Assembly: GCA_030039575.1 (NCBI GenBank)
Contig: JASHVH010000173.1
Span: forward strand, 1 to 5,913
Direction: 5' to 3'
Length of the DNA stretch: 5,913 nt
Source: Acidimicrobiales bacterium
GTDB taxonomy: Bacteria > Actinomycetota > Acidimicrobiia > Acidimicrobiales > Palsa-688
The notes under the pieces were generated by a model, which saw only the letters and a program-made list of their open reading frames with translations, searched no databases and was not told the origin of the DNA. A program made the translations under genes and the position numbers. Positions 1-5,850 of the stretch are shown here, piece after piece. Every line of letters begins with the position of its first letter. Positions within the stretch are counted from its first letter, which is position 1.

Positions 1-467
1 CGGCGGCGCGGGTGATCCTCAAGGAGACCGAGAGCCGGGTCCTTATGCTCACGACGTTCGACTCAGACGAATACGTTTACTCGGCCCTCCGGGCCGGCGC
101 TAGCGGTTTCCTGCTCAAGGATGTGCCCGGCGACCAGTTAGCCGCAGCGGTTCGGAGCGTAGACGCCGGCAACGCCCTGATCGACCCGTCTATCACTCGG
201 CGGCTAATTCAGCAGTTCGTCGCGGCGAGCCGCCCTCGCCGGGACGAGCCCGCACAGATCACGGCCCTCACCCCTCGCGAACGGGAGGTTCTCCGCTTGG
301 TCGCGCAGGGATTGTCAAACGCCGAAATCGCCGCCGAACTCGTCGTGGAAGAGAGCACGGTGAAGACCCACGTCGCGCGTGTCCTTATGAAACTCAACCT
401 CCGCGACCGGGTGCAGGCCGTCGTATTCGCTTACGAGTGTGGATTTGTAGTCGCTGACGCACCTTAG
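1..467 (+). CDS. NarL/FixJ-family response regulator, C-terminal part (5'-truncated by window edge)
   Basis: This is the DNA-binding response regulator of a two-component system, acting in the cytoplasm as a phosphorylation-dependent transcription factor. The frame is open to the left edge, so the gene starts outside the window; the GTG at 12 is an internal Val codon. Numbering from that GTG, the end of the receiver domain is visible. VLMLTTFDSDEYV (about 10-22) carries the conserved Thr, and GASGFLLKD (29-37) carries the conserved Lys. The phosphoacceptor Asp lies off the edge. A linker follows, then a LuxR/GerE helix-turn-helix: LTPREREVL (86-94), QGLSNAEIA (99-107) and recognition helix ESTVKTHVARVLMKL (114-128). 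The spacing is typical of the family. The partner sensor kinase is probably upstream and not seen. An in-frame TTA Leu codon lies at 138-140. The family call is secure; the regulon cannot be inferred. Confidence 0.95.
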   Translation, partial: AARVILKETESRVLMLTTFDSDEYVYSALRAGASGFLLKDVPGDQLAAAVRSVDAGNALIDPSITRRLIQQFVAASRPRRDEPAQITALTPREREVLRLVAQGLSNAEIAAELVVEESTVKTHVARVLMKLNLRDRVQAVVFAYECGFVVADAP

Positions 468-473
468 GTCGAT

Positions 474-496
474 GGTTCGGTGCTGGCCCGTGAACC
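474..496 (+). terminator. Hairpin just after the response regulator stop, possible terminator
   Basis: Seven bases past the TAG stop, GGTTC (474-478) pairs with GAACC (492-496). Two further G-C pairs are possible inside (479-480 with 488-489, bulging 490-491). No T-tract follows, so a classic intrinsic terminator is not shown. Actinobacterial terminators often lack a U-tract, so the position is the main argument. The inner stem is weak. Confidence 0.25.
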
Positions 497-737
497 GCGA
501 CCGAGGCACGACCGGTTACCCAAGGGGTGGTTAGCCGCCCTCGCTTAAGCTTTGGTCGTCAGGCCCGACTTGACGATGGCCAGTTGTGCCGACGGCCCTG
601 CAGCTTGGAGAAGCGCATACACCACCAGGTTCTTCAGGATCGACCTTCCGCCTGTCTGAGTCGCAATCGACGCCAGAAACAGGTCAGCGGTTTCGGCGCC
701 GAGCGCGCCGCGTCGCCGATGCCAGCCGGCAGCCTGG

Positions 738-778
738 CCTAGCCTGGTGCGGACGGAAGGTCTTCCCACCAGGCTAGG
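738..778. repeat. Perfect 12-bp inverted repeat (strong hairpin)
   Basis: CCTAGCCTGGTG (738-749) is the exact reverse complement of CACCAGGCTAGG (767-778). Between the arms, GGAA (755-758) can pair with TTCC (763-766), giving a long two-part stem with a five-base bulge (750-754). G-T wobble pairs could extend the base by two positions. The left arm also repeats its AGCCTGG core ten bases upstream (731-737). No T-tract follows on either strand. It could be a factor-independent terminator, an RNA fold, or a protein or recombinase site. The structure is certain; the role is not. Confidence 0.75.
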
Positions 779-890
779 TTCGCCCCCCTGTCTTCGCGCA
801 GAATATGGGCCTCAACCTTCGTTGATAGCGTCGGGCGGGTTTACGAAGTTTGTCAGCTGTCCGGGCAGGCTACCTGGTGGCTTCACTAAG

Positions 891-915
891 CACCGTTCCG
901 GCGAGATGGAACGTG
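891..915. repeat. Inverted repeat CGTTCC-N8-GGAACG
   Basis: CGTTCC (894-899) is matched by GGAACG (908-913). With one bulged C at 893, the stem extends by two more pairs (891-892 with 914-915). The eight-base loop is GGCGAGAT. It lies about 160 bases before the secreted-protein start codon and is the first of four dyads in this upstream region. It could be a regulator site or a chance element; a single 6-bp arm repeat is not rare in GC-rich DNA. Confidence 0.4.
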
Positions 916-954
916 CCCACAAGCAGTCTGTCTCACGCCTGGGTCAAAGAAAAT

Positions 955-1011
955 TCCAACCAAGGTTGGATGCTCGCGCCGGTGTACACCCGCATACTTG
1001 AGCTGCTCAAG
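955..1011 (+). promoter_or_regulatory. Cluster of three palindromes upstream of the secreted-protein gene, probable operator/promoter region
   Basis: Three dyads lie in 57 bases. They are TCCAACC-AA-GGTTGGA (955-970, perfect 7-bp arms), GGTGTACACC (981-990, a perfect 10-bp palindrome) and CTTGAGC-T-GCTCAAG (997-1011, perfect 7-bp arms). Their centres are near 962.5, 985.5 and 1004, and the last ends 60 bases before the ATG at 1072. The three sequences differ, so they are not copies of one operator. A CATACT hexamer (993-998) resembles a -10 box, but I find no convincing -35 at normal spacing. The position suggests transcription-factor binding sites controlling the downstream gene; this is inference. 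Confidence 0.45.
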
Positions 1012-1056
1012 CAATGCAGCGTGGACGAACGGCATCGGTCATTCAGAACCCCCAAG

Positions 1057-1062
1057 AAAGGA
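1057..1062 (+). promoter_or_regulatory. Ribosome binding site that fixes the start at 1072
   Basis: AAAGGA sits nine bases before the ATG at 1072, a normal Shine-Dalgarno spacing. The same frame is open further upstream, but the translation before 1072 looks non-coding, and the signal peptide begins exactly at this ATG. Confidence 0.8.
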
Positions 1063-1071
1063 AATCCAATC

Positions 1072-1512
1072 ATGAAGCGCACTATGGTGCTCGTGTTGGC
1101 CATCGCCGCCGCCGGAATCGCGGCGACCGCCGGCTCCGCCACGGCGGACCCGCGGAGCGGGGTGCTTCACGTGACGAAGGACTGCTCGCAGTACACCTTC
1201 CAAGCAGGCTCCTTCTGCACGATCACGTCGTCGAACATCAACGCGATTACGCCCGGCTCGAAGGTCGTCTATGCCTCGGCCGCCAATTTCGCCCTCGGCG
1301 TGCTTGATAGCGATCTTGTCATCGACGGGCCAGGCAACAACACCGCGTTCGGGCATGTCGTGCTCGATCTGTCGACCTTGACCGGCATTGTCACGCTCTC
1401 GGGCGGCACCGGGGTGTTCACCCACTTCCGAGCCGGACCGCTCGCGGTCGCGTGCCCGGCCTACCCGGTCTGCTCCTGGGTTGGGCCGTACAGTTTCGGG
1501 CCGATCGGCTGA
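1072..1512 (+). CDS. Small secreted protein, allene oxide cyclase barrel-like
   Basis: This is a 146-residue exported protein. A classic signal peptide covers residues 1-25: basic MKR, a hydrophobic Ala/Leu/Val core, and an Ala-Thr-Ala cleavage motif before Asp26. There is no lipobox, anchor helix or sorting signal, so release outside the cell is expected. The mature domain contains SKVVYASAANF (63-73), a turn DGPGNNTAFGHVVLDL (85-100) and GIVTLSGGTGVFTHFRA (105-121), and ends in WVGPYSFGPIG. This pattern matches my memory of bacterial proteins annotated as allene oxide cyclase barrel-like, related to the AOC/dirigent beta-barrel fold. Cyclase activity is not implied and no substrate is known. 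Four Cys (38, 49, 128, 134) could form two disulfides. Start choice rests on the AAAGGA site and the signal peptide. The large regulator converges on this gene from the right. Gene and secretion are solid; the family call is moderate. Confidence 0.87.
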   Translation: MKRTMVLVLAIAAAGIAATAGSATADPRSGVLHVTKDCSQYTFQAGSFCTITSSNINAITPGSKVVYASAANFALGVLDSDLVIDGPGNNTAFGHVVLDLSTLTGIVTLSGGTGVFTHFRAGPLAVACPAYPVCSWVGPYSFGPIG

Positions 1513-1581
1513 AAAGGAGGAGATGGGACGATTTAGCTCCGGCACGCACGGAACGAATGCGTTTAGAGTTCGGTCCGTAAC

Positions 1582-1636
1582 CGGCCAGGCGACCGTTGTT
1601 TCCAAACGACAGGTGCATCGTTTCACCTGCTGGCCG
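1582..1636. terminator. Terminator-like fold between convergent genes
   Basis: CGGCCAG (1582-1588) is the exact reverse complement of CTGGCCG (1630-1636). Nested directly inside, CAGGTG (1610-1615) pairs with CACCTG (1624-1629) around an eight-base loop. The fold lies between the secreted-protein stop (1512) and the large-regulator stop (1712), where a bidirectional terminator would be expected. There is no T-tract, and the outer stem closes a large asymmetric loop. The inner hairpin is the more credible part. Confidence 0.35.
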
Positions 1637-1711
1637 AATGTCGGTTGTCGGAGACGGCGGAAGAGCCCGTCAGGTTGTGACTGGTCGTCAGCGAAAGGGG
1701 CGCGGCGCCAG

Positions 1712-4483
1712 TTAGGTGTCCTTGCCGTGGCGGGTTAGAACAGCCAATTGGCTTCGGTTAGCCAGGTGCAGTTTGTCGAAAACACGGTTCAGGTGGCTCT
1801 TCACAGTAGGGACAGAGATGAACAATTGCTTTGCTATCTCGGCGTTGGTTAGACCTTGAGCGACAAGTGACACGACGCGCTGCTCGGATGGGGTGAGGCT
1901 GTCCCATCCGGAAGCCGCCCGGCTACGACGACTTCGGCCCCTGCGGGCATAGGCGACCGCTTCCTGGAGCGTGATAGCCCGCCCCTCTGACATTGTCCGC
2001 TCGAACATGTCAAGACCCAGCGCCGCACGCGCGCCATCTAGCACGGCCCTCCGCTCGTCACGACACGGGACAGTAACGGCGTAGCCAGTGACCTCGCGCT
2101 GGCGCTCGGCCGCCCCGAACAACCGGGCCGCCTCCGCATGCCGGTGGAGGTCAACGCCAATGACAGCCACCAGCTCTAGCAGGTCGATGACCCACAGCAC
2201 ATGGCCACCGTCGGACGCGGCCGCCAGCCCCTGACAGGCCAGTGCGTGGGCGCGGCCAGGCTGGTCCATGGCTCGCGCAAGTCGGGCTTCAGCCCGGAAG
2301 ATCGGTGCCCCAGCAGGTTCAGACCCTCTCGATAGTTTCCAACCAGAAGCGTCGAGATGCCGCCGGGCATTGACTAAATCCCCGCGCCTTATGGTTACCT
2401 CGGCTAGCACGGCCCGGTTCTCCACACACTCGGCGTAAAGCCCAAACGACTCCAGCTTCGCCGTGGCCGCCTCCAGGACCTCATAGCCCTCGTCCTGGTA
2501 GCCCGCTGCCACCCAGAGCCGGCCTTTGCACGCTTCGTAGATCAGCACGAAATAGGTGTCACCAGACGCCGACGCCAGGGAGATGGCGCGAGTGATCGCC
2601 TCGGCCGCTTGGTTGGCTTGACCCAGGCGCCCGAGGACCTCCGCGCGCATCGAGTCTCCGTTAGCCATGAACAGCGGTTCGAGCTCACCGCTCAGGCGCG
2701 ATAGCTCGTCGGCCTCAGTCATTGCCTGCGCCAGGCGGCCTGTGCACATGGCGGCGTAAGCACAAACTCCTCTGGCAGTTGCTTCTCCGGAAGGCCAGTC
2801 GAGGTCCTGGGAGACTTCCAACTCTTCCTTGCCAACGGCCAGAGCCTCGGCGGGGCGGCCAAGCCAGATCAAGGCCCAGCCCTTCGTCGACAGCCCCCAG
2901 GCCTCGAGGACTGGTTGCCCGCTGGACCGAGCCATCGCAATAGCCTTAGTGGCCGCTTCAAGTGCCTCGTCCGGCTTAGCTTCCTGCTGAACGGCTGCGA
3001 CGTGGAGCAGACCACGAGCGTGTAGTGACTCGTCCCCAAGCGACTCCCCGAGCGAGACCAGCTCGGACGCCAGGCGCAACGACATGGCCGGGTCCTTCCA
3101 GCGCGAGGAACCAGCGGCCAAGTCTAAAATGTCTGCCCGGCACGACGGTTGGACCTCGGCAGCCAGGAACGGCCAGCAATCAGCCAGGGCCTCCGAGTCG
3201 AGGCCTAGAGCCTGCAGAAACTTGCCCATCGAGCAAAGCAACTTGGCACCGGTCTCGAACTGCTGAGAGCCAATGCTCCAGCGGAGAGCGGTGCGCAGGT
3301 TGTCCAACTCGGGCCCCAGGTCCCTCCGAGCCAAGGCGAACGCGCTGGCCCGTGCCGTTGGCGCCTTGACCTTGGCCAGGGCGGCAAAGTAGTCGAGATG
3401 GCGGTCGCGCACACCACCAGTTGAGCCTTCCGCTTCCAGAGCGGCCCCGCAGTAGGCATGCATAGTCTCGTGCAGCCGGTAGCGGTCCTCCTCGGGCAAC
3501 GCCTGAACGAGCGATTTGTCGACAAGGGATGTCAATAGGCCGAGGACCTCTACGCGCTCGACCCCTTGCCCGTCGCACACGGCCTCGGCGGCGGCGAGAG
3601 TGAAGCCAGAGGCGAAAACCGACAGGCGGTACAAGAGGCGTCGCTCGGCCTGGTCCAGCAACCCGCAGCTCCACTCGATCGAAGAAAGGAGCGTCTTGTG
3701 GCGTGGTGGCGCTGTGCGCCCGCCTCCTGTGAGCAAGCGGAAGCGGTCAGACAGCCCATCGGCAATCGCCCGTACGCTCATGAAACGCACCTGAGCGGCC
3801 GCCATTTCTATGGCCAATGGGATGCCGTCGAGTCGCTCGCAAATAGTCGCCACGACGAGGGCGTTGTCGCCATCCGCTGCGAAGTCGGCCCGGGCCATCC
3901 GGGCTCGGTCGACGAACAGCCTCCCGGCTTCCGACCGGTGCAACCAGTCTCCGTCGCTGTGAGGCGCCGGTCGGGGTAGCTCCAGCCCGCCTACGTCCAC
4001 GACAGCTTCGCCCGTGACCCCGAGGCGTTCGCGTGAGGTGGCCAGGAGCCGCACGCCCGGGCACTCCCGAGCTATAACGTCCGCCAACTCCGCGCACGCT
4101 TCCAGAAGGTGCTCGCAATTGTCGAGCAGGACGAGCAGTTCCTGGTCGGACAACCAGCCTGTCAGCGTTTCGAGCGGGTGCTGGCCCGGGGCTTCGCGCA
4201 GCCCCAGCGCTCGAAGAGCGGCGCCAGGTACCAGGCCGAGTTCGGAGAGGCCTGACAAGTCCACGAAGAACACGTTGTGGGCCTGGACGACAATTGTGTG
4301 GCGACAGACCTCGATAGCGAGACGGGTCTTCCCACACCCACCCGGGCCCACCAGGCTGACTAGCCGGTGCTCAGCCAGCCGGCAGCTGACTACGTCAAGC
4401 GCCGGGCCGCGCCCGATAAAACTTGTCGGTTGCCCGGGCAGGTTCGCCACCGGTTCGGACCGCAGGCCGCGCCGTGACTTCAC
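1712..4483 (-). CDS. Large STAND-type ATPase / LuxR-family transcriptional regulator
   Basis: A cytoplasmic regulator of about 923 residues, in which ATP binding by a STAND ATPase is thought to control a DNA-binding tail. Counting from the GTG at 4483, the start of the ATPase region, LPGQPTSFIGR, is at 15-25. Walker A GPGGCGKT is at 46-53 (Lys52, Thr53) and Walker B LLVLLDNCEH at 116-125 (Asp121). LLATSRERL follows near 146-154, GIPLA at 220-224, and a segment ending RLSVFASGF near 286-294. A long helical, TPR-like region covers about 365-830. The C-terminus is a LuxR helix-turn-helix (860-923) with LTPSEQRVVSLV, GLTNAEIA and PTVKSHLNRVFDKL. No adenylate-cyclase domain, seen in some relatives, precedes the ATPase. 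The start is uncertain: TTG 4519, GTG 4483 and GTG 4450 all lack a good ribosome binding site. GTG 4450 begins VANLPGQ, close to where homologues often start. The signal sensed and the targets are unknown. Confidence 0.93.
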   Translation of the reverse strand: MKSRRGLRSEPVANLPGQPTSFIGRGPALDVVSCRLAEHRLVSLVGPGGCGKTRLAIEVCRHTIVVQAHNVFFVDLSGLSELGLVPGAALRALGLREAPGQHPLETLTGWLSDQELLVLLDNCEHLLEACAELADVIARECPGVRLLATSRERLGVTGEAVVDVGGLELPRPAPHSDGDWLHRSEAGRLFVDRARMARADFAADGDNALVVATICERLDGIPLAIEMAAAQVRFMSVRAIADGLSDRFRLLTGGGRTAPPRHKTLLSSIEWSCGLLDQAERRLLYRLSVFASGFTLAAAEAVCDGQGVERVEVLGLLTSLVDKSLVQALPEEDRYRLHETMHAYCGAALEAEGSTGGVRDRHLDYFAALAKVKAPTARASAFALARRDLGPELDNLRTALRWSIGSQQFETGAKLLCSMGKFLQALGLDSEALADCWPFLAAEVQPSCRADILDLAAGSSRWKDPAMSLRLASELVSLGESLGDESLHARGLLHVAAVQQEAKPDEALEAATKAIAMARSSGQPVLEAWGLSTKGWALIWLGRPAEALAVGKEELEVSQDLDWPSGEATARGVCAYAAMCTGRLAQAMTEADELSRLSGELEPLFMANGDSMRAEVLGRLGQANQAAEAITRAISLASASGDTYFVLIYEACKGRLWVAAGYQDEGYEVLEAATAKLESFGLYAECVENRAVLAEVTIRRGDLVNARRHLDASGWKLSRGSEPAGAPIFRAEARLARAMDQPGRAHALACQGLAAASDGGHVLWVIDLLELVAVIGVDLHRHAEAARLFGAAERQREVTGYAVTVPCRDERRAVLDGARAALGLDMFERTMSEGRAITLQEAVAYARRGRSRRSRAASGWDSLTPSEQRVVSLVAQGLTNAEIAKQLFISVPTVKSHLNRVFDKLHLANRSQLAVLTRHGKDT

Positions 4484-4544
4484 GGGGCACAGTATGTGCG
4501 GGCAGGCGCGGTTGCGCAAGGGGGGGACGATTGCGGTTCGCCTA

Positions 4545-4578
4545 GCCCCGGCCCCGCGGGCGTAGCGGGGGACGGGGC
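4545..4578. repeat. Very GC-rich hairpin between the monooxygenase and the large regulator
   Basis: CCCCGC (4552-4557) pairs with GCGGGG (4565-4570) around a seven-base loop. After a small internal loop, GCCCC (4545-4549) pairs with GGGGC (4574-4578), giving 11 G-C pairs. It lies in the 287-base gap after the monooxygenase stop and before the large-regulator start. Weaker hairpins sit upstream on the minus strand: 4634-4655 (GGGGC/GCCCC), 4687-4703 (CGGC/GCCG) and 4710-4726 (GGGCA/TGCCC). None is followed by a T-tract. It could act as a terminator for the monooxygenase gene or as a structured leader of the regulator mRNA. Confidence 0.5.
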
Positions 4579-4770
4579 GACGCCGGCACCGCTCACGGGA
4601 CCGGACGCTCCAGGTCTTCCTGTATTGGTCTGAGGGGCTCGCCTAATAGCGCCCCTTGCCAATTAGCAGGCGTCTCTCAGGTCCCTCGGCGGGCGTCCTG
4701 CCGTCCCGGGGGCACTCCAGCTGCCCGAGGCGCCCAGGATCCACGCGGGTCATTTCAGGGCTCCAATGAG

Positions 4771-5850
4771 CTAGCCGGCCACGGGAGCGGGTTGGGCGCC
4801 AACGGGGCCCCACTCCCAGGGCGGGTCGGGTATTTCAGCACGCAGGACGGGGGCGATCTCCGACTGGAACAGCTCGAGGCTGTCGCGGTGCTGGCGTTCG
4901 GTGAGCCCGCTGGCATCGGCGTGCAGGTGCATGACAGTGTGGCCCAGGCGTTCGTGGTAGCGGTGGACCTTCTCGATGACCTGTTGAGGGCTCCCGATCA
5001 GCGCCGAACTGCGCTCGATGAAGTCCTCCAGCGTGGTGAACACCGGCTCGAGCCCGATCCGCTTGAAAAAGGACAGGTGCCCTTCGAAGACGGGCCGGTA
5101 AGTGTTTATGGCATCTTGAGAGTTTGGCGTTGCGTAGTACCCGGCCGTGCCCGCTCCGACCACGGCGTCTGCGGGGTCACGACCGTAGTGTCGCCAGCGC
5201 TCGCGGTAATAGAGGACCAGCTCGGCGTAAGGCTCGACCGGGTTGGTCACGTTGGCGGAGAACAGAGGGTCCCCGTACCGTGCCGCCAGGTCGACCGACT
5301 CCCGGCTGGTGGCCGAGCCGTGCCAAACCCGGATCGGCCTCTGCAGGGGCTCGGGCCACACTTCGGCGTTATTGAGCGGCGGGCGGAACCGGGGCGTGGC
5401 GGTGATCTTGCCCTCCCGCCATATTTGGCGAAAAAGCTCGTAGCTTTCGGCATTGCGGTCCCACTGGTCTTCGGGGGTGACGCTGAACAGCTCTCGCTGG
5501 GCCGCTCCATTGCCCTTGCCGATTATCAGCTCGAGGCGACCGCCAGCCAAATGGTCCAGTGTGGCGTAATCCTCGTACGCCCGCACCGGGTCGAGCAAGC
5601 TCAAAGTGGTCACCGCGGTGAAGAGGCGGATGCGGGACGTGATGGCGGCAATGTGGGAGAGAACCACTGGCGGAGAAGACGAAATAAACGGCCGCTCGTG
5701 GCGCTCTCCCACCCCAAACCCGTCAAAGCCGAGCTCCTCGGCCAGGCGGGCGTTGTCCAGGACTTCCTGGAAACGCTCGGCCGTCGACTTTCGCTCGCCC
5801 GTCACCGGGTCGGGAGCGTGCACGATCAGCGTGATCGTCAGGAACCTCAT
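4771..5850 (-). CDS. LLM-class flavin-dependent oxidoreductase, CE1758-like
   Basis: A complete 359-residue soluble enzyme of the bacterial luciferase-like superfamily, a TIM barrel that uses reduced flavin (FMN or F420) to oxidise a small molecule. The N-terminus MRFLTITLIVHAP is the first barrel strand. GFDGFGVGERHERPF (41-55) and SRIRLFTAVTTLSLLDPVRAYEDYA (72-96) are family hallmarks, followed by LAGGRLELIIGKGNG (101-115). RVWHGSATS (174-182), GDPLFSANVTNP (193-204) and VGAGTAGYY (231-239) match my memory of the group named CE1758-family FMN-dependent monooxygenases. GSPQQVIEK (286-294) is the usual C-terminal segment. Length is normal and no motif looks broken. The ATG at 5850 is the only start before the window edge in this frame. 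It has no close ribosome site; a GGAGG (5881-5885, minus strand) is 30 bases away, so leaderless translation is possible. The substrate is unknown. The large regulator lies downstream on the same strand. Confidence 0.94.
   Translation of the reverse strand: MRFLTITLIVHAPDPVTGERKSTAERFQEVLDNARLAEELGFDGFGVGERHERPFISSSPPVVLSHIAAITSRIRLFTAVTTLSLLDPVRAYEDYATLDHLAGGRLELIIGKGNGAAQRELFSVTPEDQWDRNAESYELFRQIWREGKITATPRFRPPLNNAEVWPEPLQRPIRVWHGSATSRESVDLAARYGDPLFSANVTNPVEPYAELVLYYRERWRHYGRDPADAVVGAGTAGYYATPNSQDAINTYRPVFEGHLSFFKRIGLEPVFTTLEDFIERSSALIGSPQQVIEKVHRYHERLGHTVMHLHADASGLTERQHRDSLELFQSEIAPVLRAEIPDPPWEWGPVGAQPAPVAG

Larger units (their letters stand above)
468..1071. other. Long intergenic region without a convincing gene
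   Basis: About 600 bases separate the response regulator stop from the secreted-protein start. Plus-strand frames here show no recognisable domain. On the minus strand a 74-codon frame (545-769, GTG start, TAA stop) has a protein-like second half (TADLFLASIATQTGG, then LKNLVVYALLQAAG). Its third-position GC is about 69 percent by hand count. It has no well-spaced ribosome binding site, and I recognise no family, so it is not called as a gene. The region also holds the 738-778 inverted repeat and the 891-1011 dyads, listed separately. The right third is presumably the promoter and 5' leader of the gene at 1072. The region could be a decayed gene remnant plus regulatory DNA. Confidence 0.6.

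Noticed and set aside
747..1001. Plus-strand frame of 84 codons with a GGFTK motif occurring twice
   Set aside because: The apparent repeat is weak at the DNA level. The frame has no ribosome site and runs through the palindrome cluster, so it looks like a chance frame.
850..1071. In-frame N-terminal extension of the secreted-protein gene
   Set aside because: The extension would bury the signal peptide, has no ribosome site, and covers the presumed promoter region. The ATG at 1072 is clearly better.
1039..1626. Minus-strand frame of 195 codons over the secreted-protein gene
   Set aside because: It is Arg-rich, low-complexity and antisense to a gene with a signal peptide and a good ribosome site.
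3747..4337. Minus-strand frame of 196 codons inside the large regulator
   Set aside because: It lies in another frame over the ATPase domain, whose Walker motifs are read in the regulator frame. The translation is Arg/Pro/Gly-rich and unstructured.
4601..4680. Sigma-70-like promoter for the large regulator (TTGGCA and TATTAG on the minus strand)
   Set aside because: The two hexamers are only about 8 bases apart, and no partner box at 16-18 bases was found for either.
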